From: Bacteroidaceae bacterium | GTDB lineage: Bacteria > Bacteroidota > Bacteroidia > Bacteroidales > Bacteroidaceae | NCBI GenBank assembly: GCA_017483765.1 | Contig: JAFUVE010000026.1 | Span: forward strand, 23,814-87,813 | Direction: 5' to 3' | Length of the DNA: 64,000 nt | Shown here: positions 50,226 to 57,852 of the stretch, piece after piece | Layout: every line of letters begins with the position of its first letter | How positions within the stretch are numbered: position 1 is the first letter of the stretch | Position numbers and translations under genes: made by a program | Notes under the pieces: generated by a model | What the model saw: the letters and a program-made list of their open reading frames with translations, nothing else | The model's database searches: none | Told to the model about the DNA's origin: nothing

Positions 50226-50325
50226 TTCGTACAATTCCCTTAATCTTCGTACAATATCTGCCTGTCTGTCATGTCAAATCTATGTAAATTTGCGAAATTG
50301 TTTGACGATTTGTCGCTTTGTACGA
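50226..50325 (+). promoter_or_regulatory. Putative operator sites TTCGTACAA
   Basis: TTCGTACAA at 50226-50234 and 50246-50254 (exactly 20 bp apart), and the inverse TTGTACGA at 50318-50325. The same word pair with the same 20-bp offset occurs at 53946-53973. Confidence 0.4.
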
Positions 50326-50357
50326 GGAATTTGTGTGATTTTGTCGCTAAAATGTTG

Positions 50358-50365
50358 TAACTTTG
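50358..50365 (+). promoter_or_regulatory. -7 box of the 984-aa protein gene
   Basis: TAACTTTG, 74 bp before the ATG at 50439. Confidence 0.6.
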
Positions 50366-50438
50366 CATTTTGGAAAAACTGAACTGACTAAAATAATCTT
50401 ATAACAAATAAAAACTATTAACTACTTAAAACAAAACA

Positions 50439-53393
50439 ATGAAAAAAAATTACTTTATGTTACTGCTGATGACAGTGATGATGGCTGTCGGAGGCGGTAA
50501 GGCGTGGGGACAGACAACCTACTATTCCGAGGATTTCAGTTCTCAAAGTACAGATGGATGGAAAACAGGAACAGGCGGAAGATTTACTCCGACTATTCTA
50601 GAAGAAAACGGGAACTATTATTTATCTGTCGCTCAAGGTGAACGTAACAATAATGGAGCTACCGTTACAGGAACTGCATTAGCAGGAAAGGTAGCTGCAG
50701 GAACAGACTTCACGATGACATTCGACATGAAGCTGTCAAGTTCGACAAACCAATCTCCAGTATCTCTTGTAATAAATGATGCGGCAAATTCAGATAAAGT
50801 TTTTTCTTTGACTGCAACAGGTACTTGGACATCTACTTGGATCCTGACAGACGGAACGACACAAGTAACGCTGCCTAACTCTAATAAAGGAAACAGCTCT
50901 CAGACTATTGCAGATGTGACATGGTGCTCTTATGTAATAACACACAAGGGCGACGCATATTATGTAACAATTACTAACAAAGAAACTGGTGCTGCCATTT
51001 TGGAACGAACATTGATGAGTGGCGGTAGTTCAACTGGTGGTATTGGCAACGTAATTTTTACAACCAGACGTTATTTCGCAAACTTTGCTATTGACAACAT
51101 TGTTATCCGTTCTTGTGAGGCGGGTGATTATCCAGATGAAACTCCAGTTAGCTACACCATTAACTATGAATGTGATGGTGTTATAGTTAAGACTGTAAGT
51201 AAAGATGATTTTGCTGGATATGTAGCCACACTTACATCATCTGATAAGAGTAATTTCACCGTTGATGATGACCATAGGTATATCTATGTTGGTGACAATG
51301 CTTCAGAACAGACCATTGCAGCTGATGGTTCAACGGTTGTTACAGTTTATGTTCGTGAGGCTGTTAAATATGCATATAACATAACATCTTCTTATGAAGG
51401 TACAGCTTTGGATTGGGCAACAAACGGTGAGGTATGGGAGGATCTAAATACTATTACTGTTTCTTATCCTCGTTTCCAAGCACTGGGCACAACACTTGTA
51501 GAACGTGCGCCTGTCAGCAACAACTTGACTGTATCAGTCACAGTAACTGAGAACGGTTATACTCAAGACCTGGCTTATTCTGCAACAGGCATCGAGAATC
51601 TTTATCTGCTGTCTGAAGCAGAGAACTTGGAAACAGGCCTGGGCACTAACTCAACCTCATTCGTTGATCGTGTGTCGAATAGAGCAATTATTTTGGGCTC
51701 TGCTGGTACGTTGGTTACCCTGCCTGCTGGTTCATATATCTTCACACTCGGTGCTATTGGTGGTGATGGCAACACTCATCAGGTAGCATATACTGTAAGT
51801 GCTGGTGAAACTCAAATAATCGAAGGAACTTGCACGGGCAACTGGCTTACATTGCTGACAAGTGAAGAATTCTCCTTGACTTCTGATACTCCTATTACTT
51901 TCACTTGTTCTGACCCTGCAAGTAACCGTGGTATCGACCTTATTTATATCCAGAAGACAGCTGATGCCCAGACAACCGGTTACACCATCAACTATCAGTA
52001 CGAGGGTGAGACCCTTCAGACTGAGACTGGTGACGCTGTTGTCGGTGCTGAGGTTGAGGCACAGGAATCTATCACCGTTACTACTGGCGAAGGTGAAGAA
52101 GCAACTACCCAGACTTATTATGTAGCAGAAAACCAGACTTCCTCTATGACAATTGACGCTGATGCTGCCAACAACGTGCTGAATGTAGCACTTCGTTTGC
52201 CGGCAACATTAACTTATACTATCGATGCCGTAGATGCTAATGAATCAGTTCTTGCTGAAATTGGAACAGGAACATTCACGGAAGGTGAGAGCGCTACCGC
52301 TTATTGGAGCAAGTATATTAATGTAAATGGACAGTGGTATGAGACCACTGCCCCTTATGGAGCTACAATTTCCACAGAGGGAAGTACGAATGTGAAATAT
52401 TCAGGATCTGACATTACCTATTTCTATGAGATTGAGAAAATGAAGACCTCAAGGAGTGCAGCTACTAGTCAAACGAATAATGATAAGTACTCTGGCGGGA
52501 TTGGATTAGGACATACTGGAGGGGAACGCTTCTATACCACTGAGGAATTAGAAGGCGGAGTATATACAATAACTGTGAACGGATACTCAAGAAGAAGTGG
52601 AAACACTAACATTGGTATTTCGTATATAGACAAAGATGGTGCTCTGCATAATACTGAGGCCACTCTTACTTGGACAAATTCAGGCTCTGAGGCAATTTCC
52701 ATGACAGTACAGGGGGTTAATATCCCTTCTTATAACAAGGGTATAGCTCTCGTGGAATTAACGGGTTATAACTCTGTTTCTTATCTCGATTATGTAACAT
52801 TGACAAAGACCGGCGACGCTCAGACCGAACTCATCACCATCACCTCAGCCTGTGCAGCTACATACTGCTCAGAGAACCCGCTTAACTTCGAAACTTCTGA
52901 GGCGCTTTCCGCATACTATCTGACAATGGATGGCGACGAACTTATCATGTCGAATGCCATGGTTGTGCCAGCCAACACCGGAATTTATCTTGAGGGCGCA
53001 GAAGGCACTTATGAGATTCCTATCGCAGATGCTAATGCAGACACCGACGCACAGGCTGAAGAAAACGTGCTTGAGGGCGTGCTTGAGGCCACTCAAATAG
53101 AAGCTCCTATCTACGTGCTGATGTACGAGAGCAACGGCGTAGGCTTCTACAAGACCAAGAATACATTCACCGTGGGTGCTCACACAGCTTACATCCCTGG
53201 TTCTGCAGTTCCGACCGGCGTGAAGGCACTGAACATCAACAGCAGCGACGATCCTACAACTGCTATCCTTGGCATCAGCAACGATGCAGTGGCCGGCAAG
53301 GATGCCGTGATCTACAACCTGGCCGGACAGCGCGTGGCTGCTCCTACCAAGGGCATCTATATCGTCAACGGCAAGAAAGTGATGGTAAAATAA
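50439..53393 (+). CDS. Large secreted modular protein with C-terminal sorting-like tail
   Basis: 984 aa. Signal peptide (AWG|QT). About 25-230 looks like a jelly-roll/LamG-like carbohydrate-binding domain (YYSEDFSSQSTDGWKTGTGG, FTMTFDMKLSSS, FANFAIDNIVIRS). Two or three MucBP-like stretches follow (VSYTINYECDGVIVKTVSKD; TGYTINYQYEGETLQTETGD), with beta domains between (LYLLSEAENLETG; GERFYTTEELEGGVYTITVN). The last 120 residues hold a beta-domain and end in AVIYNLAGQRVAAPTKGIY, then IVNGKKVMVK, the Prevotella tail. All suggests a surface adhesin or glycan-binding protein. AT-richer than housekeeping genes. I do not know its ligand. Confidence 0.65.
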   Translation: MKKNYFMLLLMTVMMAVGGGKAWGQTTYYSEDFSSQSTDGWKTGTGGRFTPTILEENGNYYLSVAQGERNNNGATVTGTALAGKVAAGTDFTMTFDMKLSSSTNQSPVSLVINDAANSDKVFSLTATGTWTSTWILTDGTTQVTLPNSNKGNSSQTIADVTWCSYVITHKGDAYYVTITNKETGAAILERTLMSGGSSTGGIGNVIFTTRRYFANFAIDNIVIRSCEAGDYPDETPVSYTINYECDGVIVKTVSKDDFAGYVATLTSSDKSNFTVDDDHRYIYVGDNASEQTIAADGSTVVTVYVREAVKYAYNITSSYEGTALDWATNGEVWEDLNTITVSYPRFQALGTTLVERAPVSNNLTVSVTVTENGYTQDLAYSATGIENLYLLSEAENLETGLGTNSTSFVDRVSNRAIILGSAGTLVTLPAGSYIFTLGAIGGDGNTHQVAYTVSAGETQIIEGTCTGNWLTLLTSEEFSLTSDTPITFTCSDPASNRGIDLIYIQKTADAQTTGYTINYQYEGETLQTETGDAVVGAEVEAQESITVTTGEGEEATTQTYYVAENQTSSMTIDADAANNVLNVALRLPATLTYTIDAVDANESVLAEIGTGTFTEGESATAYWSKYINVNGQWYETTAPYGATISTEGSTNVKYSGSDITYFYEIEKMKTSRSAATSQTNNDKYSGGIGLGHTGGERFYTTEELEGGVYTITVNGYSRRSGNTNIGISYIDKDGALHNTEATLTWTNSGSEAISMTVQGVNIPSYNKGIALVELTGYNSVSYLDYVTLTKTGDAQTELITITSACAATYCSENPLNFETSEALSAYYLTMDGDELIMSNAMVVPANTGIYLEGAEGTYEIPIADANADTDAQAEENVLEGVLEATQIEAPIYVLMYESNGVGFYKTKNTFTVGAHTAYIPGSAVPTGVKALNINSSDDPTTAILGISNDAVAGKDAVIYNLAGQRVAAPTKGIYIVNGKKVMVK

Positions 53394-53398
53394 TTAAA

Positions 53399-53440
53399 GT
53401 GAATAGTGAAAAGTGAACAGTGAAAAGTGTATTTACTCAG
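53399..53440. repeat. Heptamer array after the 984-aa protein gene
   Basis: GTGAATA, GTGAAAA, GTGAACA, GTGAAAA, GTGTATT, TACTCAG, starting 6 bp after the TAA. A reversed piece (GTTCACT, GTTCACT) follows at about 53490-53505. Confidence 0.65.
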
Positions 53441-53533
53441 GCAGACAGACTGCATCCGTTTAGGCGGTATTAACAGCACATCTTTCATTGTTCACTGTTC
53501 ACTTCGAATTCAATCAAAAAATAGAAAGAGAAA

Positions 53534-53734
53534 ATGAAAAAGACATATCAGACACCAGCTATAGACAGTTCCGTAGGTTATCTCAATCCGCTTTGCGAAA
53601 TCGGCATCGTGGGATCCACCGATGCCACTGAGGGCAACCTCAGCAAGCAGCGTGAGGAAGAAGAGAAAGAGGATGAGGCCATCATCCAGCTCCTCAAGGA
53701 CAGGGAAGAAGGCAACACCAGCCCGCTGTGGTGA
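53534..53734 (+). CDS. Small acidic protein, unknown
   Basis: 66 aa: MKKTYQTPAIDSSVGYLNPL, a short hydrophobic middle with one Cys (CEIGIVGS), then a charged helix (KQREEEEKEDEAIIQLLKDR) and a short end (GNTSPLW). No signal peptide. The opening MKKTYxxP is common on very short Bacteroidota proteins that are often coded in groups near exporters or modification enzymes, but none stand beside it here. It has good start context and a strong terminator 62 bp after its stop, which supports real expression. No function can be given. Confidence 0.5.
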   Translation: MKKTYQTPAIDSSVGYLNPLCEIGIVGSTDATEGNLSKQREEEEKEDEAIIQLLKDREEGNTSPLW

Positions 53735-53795
53735 TTTAGTAGCATCATCCTGCTTTGTCCCCTACGGCACTTTGCCCTCAGGGATATAACCACCG

Positions 53796-53831
53796 ACGCT
53801 CCATGGACGATTCGTCCATGGAGCGTTTTTT
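53796..53831 (+). terminator. Terminator of the small-protein gene
   Basis: ACGCTCCATGGACGA (53796-53810) and its mirror (TTCGTCCATGGAGCG, 53811-53825), then T6. Confidence 0.85.
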
Positions 53832-53839
53832 CAGCTATC

Positions 53840-53892
53840 TGCTTTCTGCATTGAGCAAAATTTGAGTGCTTTTGCTTTCTGCATTGAGCAAA
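53840..53892. repeat. Direct repeat of 20 bp
   Basis: TGCTTTCTGCATTGAGCAAA at 53840-53859 and at 53873-53892, 33 bp apart. Meaning unknown. Confidence 0.6.
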
Positions 53893-53945
53893 TCCATGTG
53901 TCTGAAACGGAATATTCCATAAAGGCATGTCGAAAATGGCTTGAA

Positions 53946-54011
53946 TCGTACAAAATTCTAACAAATCGTACGATTTTACTATGTTTAGGGCTATAAAAAG
54001 CCGTAACTTTG
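53946..54011 (+). promoter_or_regulatory. Promoter with paired TCGTACRA sites
   Basis: TCGTACAA (53946-53953) and TCGTACGA (53966-53973) are 20 bp apart, just upstream of a -7 box TAACTTTG at 54004-54011. Site spacing equals two helical turns, as for activators that bind direct repeats. Confidence 0.5.
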
Positions 54012-54013
54012 CA

Positions 54014-54192
54014 GCAGAAAAATTTGTTGGTTAAAATATTGTTAGTTAATTAATTGGTTAGTTAGTAAAAAAACTACAATCATTACAGAATAGTTTAGTT
54101 ATTAGTAAAAAGGTTAGTAGTACTGTTGTTTTTCAGATGTGACTTCTGGATAAGTACTCAAAAGCGGTAGGCAGGGATGTCTGCCGTTTTTT
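54014..54192 (+). ncRNA. Candidate small RNA or long leader
   Basis: Transcription from the -7 box at 54004-54011 would run through about 180 nt without an ORF, full of TTAGTTA/GGTTAGTAG words, to a hairpin GGCAG (54170-54174) / CTGCC (54181-54185) with T6 (54187-54192). Promoter plus terminator without a gene suggests a small RNA. It could also be an attenuated leader of the cyclase gene at 54304, although that gene has its own -7 box at 54269. Confidence 0.4.
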
Positions 54193-54268
54193 GTGTGCCT
54201 TAAACGTAAACAATTCTTAAAAAAAATGTATTTAAGTTATTAAATTATTCTGTATGTGAAAAATATAC

Positions 54269-54276
54269 TATCTTTG
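54269..54276 (+). promoter_or_regulatory. -7 box of the glutaminyl cyclase gene
   Basis: TATCTTTG, 27 bp before the ATG at 54304. Confidence 0.6.
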
Positions 54277-54303
54277 CACAGAATTTGATATATCAACACA
54301 TCT

Positions 54304-55302
54304 ATGAAACGTATTTTCATCTATCTGGCCCTTGTGTCGGTAGTGCTCTTCATGGCCGCCTGCAGCAACTGCGGCGGTGACAAAAACAAACCCCAGGCTC
54401 AGCCGGAAGCCTACGTCAGCAACGCACCGGCATTCAATGTGGACAGTGCATACCAGTTTCTGAAAGCCCAGTGTGCCTTCGGGCCGCGTGTGATGAACTC
54501 TGAGGCTCACGACCGTTGCGGCGACTATATCGTGGCCACATTCAAGCAGTATGGAGCTACGGTGTATGAGCAGCTGGCCGACCTGAAACTCTACGACGGA
54601 ACGCCAATCAAGAACCGAAATATCATTGCTGCCTTCAACGAGGGGGCGCCACGGCGCATCATGATATGCTCCCATTGGGACTCTCGCCCCTGGGCTGACC
54701 ATGACGACGACGAAGCGAACCACAAAACACCCATCGACGGCGCGAACGACGGCGCAAGCGGTGTGGCTGTGTTGATGGAGCTGGCACGCCAGTTCGCACA
54801 GAAGATGCCTGCCATCGGTGTGGACCTCGTATGCTTCGACGCAGAGGACTGCGGAACGCCTGAATGGGACAAGGCCGACCATGACTCCGAACATACATGG
54901 TGTCTCGGTTCCCAATACTGGGCCGGCAAGCATCATAAGGAAGGCTATGTGGCAGACTACGGAATATTGCTCGACATGGTGGGAGGACCCAACTCCGTCT
55001 TCCTGAAAGAAAGCTTCTCCATTCAGATGGCTCCTGCCGTCACCGACAAGGTGTGGGCTGCGGGACAACGAATCGGATATGCCAACTACTTCGTCAGCGA
55101 CATTGCAGGATTCGTCACCGACGACCATGTGCCTGTGAATCAATGCGGCATTCCTTGCACCGACGTCATCGCATCCGACCGCAACAGCGGTGGGTTCTGC
55201 CATACCTGGCACACCATGGCCGACAACGTGAACAACATCGACCTCAACGTCCTGAAGGCTGTGGGTCAGACCATGATGGAAGTCATCTATACCGAAGAAT
55301 GA
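54304..55302 (+). CDS. Glutaminyl-peptide cyclotransferase lipoprotein (M28 fold)
   Basis: 332 aa. Signal with lipobox MAAC (Cys20), then an M28/QC alpha-beta domain: VMNSEAHDRCGDYIVATFKQ, IMICSHWDSRPWADHDDD (first His/Asp), PIDGANDGASGVAVLMEL (metal Asp), LVCFDAEDCGTPEW (Glu), WCLGSQYWAG, YGILLDMVGG, ADNVNNID preceded by the last His (CHTWHTMA). This is the type II glutaminyl cyclase of Bacteroidota (as PgQC of Porphyromonas gingivalis), which turns N-terminal Gln of exported proteins into pyroglutamate after signal-peptide cleavage. Periplasmic, membrane-anchored. An aminopeptidase of the same fold is the alternative, less likely because of the HWDSRPWADHD pattern. Confidence 0.85.
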   Translation: MKRIFIYLALVSVVLFMAACSNCGGDKNKPQAQPEAYVSNAPAFNVDSAYQFLKAQCAFGPRVMNSEAHDRCGDYIVATFKQYGATVYEQLADLKLYDGTPIKNRNIIAAFNEGAPRRIMICSHWDSRPWADHDDDEANHKTPIDGANDGASGVAVLMELARQFAQKMPAIGVDLVCFDAEDCGTPEWDKADHDSEHTWCLGSQYWAGKHHKEGYVADYGILLDMVGGPNSVFLKESFSIQMAPAVTDKVWAAGQRIGYANYFVSDIAGFVTDDHVPVNQCGIPCTDVIASDRNSGGFCHTWHTMADNVNNIDLNVLKAVGQTMMEVIYTEE

Positions 55303-55388
55303 ATGATTTCAAGTGAAAAGTGTAGTTACTTTGGTGATGAATTCTCTTTAAACTTTCAACATTCAACTAATAAAAACTCTCTCAACTC

Positions 55389-56024
55389 ATGAAGCTCCTC
55401 CAAATATTCATACTTTCCTGCCTGCCGACTCTGTCCGTGGTGGCACAGCCCGTGATGGACTCGGTGGAGGAAGCGTATATGCATACAGGAGGCAGGATTT
55501 TCTCCCACAGGCTTTATCTGGCCGGTATCGTGGAGTTTGAGGGTGAGGAGGTTCCTTGGTATCAGATTGCTCCCGTATACATATTCCCCAAGCTGATATT
55601 CGCAAACGAGGCTGAGGCACGCCGATACTATCAGATAGCCAACAACATCAAGAAGGTATATCCCATCGCTGTGGACATCGCGCGCGACGTACGTCTCCAC
55701 ACGGAGCATCTCGACTCGCTGGAGGAAAAGCGCGACCGCGACCAGTACATGAAAAAGATGGAGAAGGAGTTGAAGCAAAAATATACACCACGCTGCAAGA
55801 AGCTTACGCTGACCCAGGGCAAGCTGCTGATCAAGCTGGTGGACCGTCAGTGCGAACAGACTGCTTTCCGGCTCGTCCGTTCGTATATGGGATCATTCAA
55901 AGCCACATTCTACAACACATTTGCTTCCATTTTCGGTGCATCACTCAAGAAAGAATACGATCCGGAAGTCGACGACCGTATCACCGAGCGATGCATCCTC
56001 CTGATAGAGAGCGGGCAAATGTGA
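55389..56024 (+). CDS. DUF4294 secreted protein
   Basis: 211 aa. Signal peptide (VVA|QP), then YLAGIVEFEGEEVPWYQIAP, VYIFPKLIFANEAEARRYYQ, IANNIKKVYPIAVDIARDVR, LTQGKLLIKLVDRQCEQTAF, FYNTFASIFGASLKKEYDPE. This is the DUF4294 pattern of Bacteroidota; function unknown. 86 bp after the cyclase gene with heptamer-like sequence between (GTGAAAAGTGTAGTTACT). Confidence 0.8.
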   Translation: MKLLQIFILSCLPTLSVVAQPVMDSVEEAYMHTGGRIFSHRLYLAGIVEFEGEEVPWYQIAPVYIFPKLIFANEAEARRYYQIANNIKKVYPIAVDIARDVRLHTEHLDSLEEKRDRDQYMKKMEKELKQKYTPRCKKLTLTQGKLLIKLVDRQCEQTAFRLVRSYMGSFKATFYNTFASIFGASLKKEYDPEVDDRITERCILLIESGQM

Positions 56025-56042
56025 TTGGAATTTACTATTTTC

Positions 56043-56182
56043 TTATTTACGATTTACGATTTATTCCGATATTTTTCAATTCGGCCATTTTATCATTTCG
56101 CGCCCCCTTCAATTGGGATGTAAAATGAAAAAAAAAAATGAAAAAATAAATAGTAAATCGTAAATCGTCAAATCGTAAATCC
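56043..56182. repeat. Inverted pair of TTTACGA heptamer arrays
   Basis: TTTACGA-TTTACGA-TTTATTC on the left (from 56045) and TAGTAAA-TCGTAAA-TCGTCAA-ATCGTAAATC on the right (56152-56180) are complementary and can form a long stem between two convergent genes. A run of A lies before the right arm. Confidence 0.6.
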
Positions 56183-56185
56183 CTT

Positions 56186-57736
56186 TTATGTTTTCCTCCA
56201 GAAGCTGCGTGTGAAAAGCACGAGTACAGGGAATATCTCCAGACGTCCGATGAGCATGAGGAAAGAGCAGGTGTATTTCGCGAACGGAGAGAGGATGGAC
56301 CAGGAGTGTGCCGGCCCGTAGTATTCCATGCCCGGTCCCACATTTGAGATGGACGACATGGAGAGTCCCAATGCGTCGTAGAAGTCGAAGTCGATGTCTG
56401 GACGGAAGTCGCTGTGTGCCACGATTTTTTGCGGGTCGACTCCGGAGAACGCCAGGATGAAGGCTCCGATGAGCAGCGCGCCCACGAAGAGGGCCGTGAA
56501 TCCGAACAGCGTACGCATAATCTGGTGATTGACTATCTGTCCGTTGTATTTCACCGGCAGAACAGCACGCGGATGCAGGATGTGCTTGAACTCGTTGCGT
56601 GTGATGCGGTAGATGAGCGACCATCTGACGCACTTGAATCCACTACTGGTACTGCCTGAACAAGCTCCTGCGAACATGATGAAGAGCAGCAGAGGCATGC
56701 ATGGCATGGGCCATAGCGTGTAGTCGCAGTTGGCCAGTCCTGTGGTGGTCTGCAGGGATACGACTGTGAAGAGCGAGTCGCGGAAGGAGAGCTCCAGTCC
56801 TGTGCAGAAGGCGCTGAATGTCGACGTGTCGAAGTTGTCGTCAAGTATTTTGTTGGCAGTGAGGATGGCCGTGCAGATGATTGTAGCTCCGCCGAAGATG
56901 ATGAAGAAGCAACGCAGTTCGCCGTCGCGGAAGAAATTTCGGAAATGCCCTTTGATGATGGCGAAGTAGAGCAGGGTGTAGTTGATACCCGACAGGATCA
57001 TGAATATGATCATGACGTACTCGATGGTGGGCGACTGGAAGTAGTCGCTGATGAGTTCGCTGTGAGGCGCGTATCCTCCCGTTGCAGTGATGGTGAACGA
57101 GTAGTTGATGGCGTCGAACGTGCCCATGCCGCAGCACATAAGCGAGGCGATGCATCCCAGGGTGAGCAGCAGGTAGATGGTTCCAATCCATTTTGCGGTG
57201 ATGCTGATGCGCGGATGCACCTTGTTGCGGAAGGGACCGGTGCTCTCAGCTGCGAAGAGTTTCACCTCGCCCACTCCGAATGCCGGGAGAATGGCCACGG
57301 TGAAGAAAATAATGCCCACACCGCCAATCCATTGCGTGACGCTTCTCCAGAAGATAATGCATTTGGGAAGTGAGCCGCAGTCGTCCATGATGGTGGCTCC
57401 GGTGGACGTGAATCCCGACATCGTCTCGAAGAACGCACTGGCAACGTCGGGGACGGTGCCGCTGAAAAGGAAGGGGAGCATGCCGATGACGGTGAAAACA
57501 AGCCAGACGACAGTGACAATCATATATCCGTCCTTTCGGCTCATGTTGGAGCTGGAGTTCCGTCCGATGTACTGATTGGCAACACCGACGGCCCAGGCTA
57601 TGATCATGGGCCAGAGAAAGGAATACCGCTCGGGCTCCTCATAGATGATTCCCATGATGAAGCAGGTGAGCAGCAGCCCTGACTCGATGAAGAGCAGGAT
57701 TCCTATGACTTTGATGATCAGACGCCAGTTCGACAC
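56186..57736 (-). CDS. trkH: TrkH-family potassium uptake protein
   Basis: 516 aa, about ten or more membrane helices with the four-fold TrkH/KtrB pore pattern: pore segments with TSTGATIM (residue about 109), TATGGYAPH, QTTTGLANCDY, GACSGSTSSGFKCVR. The Gly of each selectivity filter is there. Works with the cytoplasmic TrkA that is coded 117 bp upstream. K import needs TrkA plus NAD(H)/ATP binding. Normal length. Confidence 0.95.
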   Translation of the reverse strand: MSNWRLIIKVIGILLFIESGLLLTCFIMGIIYEEPERYSFLWPMIIAWAVGVANQYIGRNSSSNMSRKDGYMIVTVVWLVFTVIGMLPFLFSGTVPDVASAFFETMSGFTSTGATIMDDCGSLPKCIIFWRSVTQWIGGVGIIFFTVAILPAFGVGEVKLFAAESTGPFRNKVHPRISITAKWIGTIYLLLTLGCIASLMCCGMGTFDAINYSFTITATGGYAPHSELISDYFQSPTIEYVMIIFMILSGINYTLLYFAIIKGHFRNFFRDGELRCFFIIFGGATIICTAILTANKILDDNFDTSTFSAFCTGLELSFRDSLFTVVSLQTTTGLANCDYTLWPMPCMPLLLFIMFAGACSGSTSSGFKCVRWSLIYRITRNEFKHILHPRAVLPVKYNGQIVNHQIMRTLFGFTALFVGALLIGAFILAFSGVDPQKIVAHSDFRPDIDFDFYDALGLSMSSISNVGPGMEYYGPAHSWSILSPFAKYTCSFLMLIGRLEIFPVLVLFTRSFWRKT

Positions 57737-57801
57737 TTTTTGTGTTTTTGAAATTTGAAGCTTGAAATTTGAAATTTAATTTTGGCATGCGGGGGCAGGC
57801 T

Positions 57802-57852
57802 CTATAGATTTTCTAGATATTCTAGATTCTCTAGATGTTCTAGGATTTCTCC
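57802..57852. repeat. 9-bp-period array G
   Basis: CTATAGATT, TTCTAGATA, TTCTAGATT, CTCTAGATG, TTCTAGGAT, TTCTCC; touches the trkA stop codon. Confidence 0.75.
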
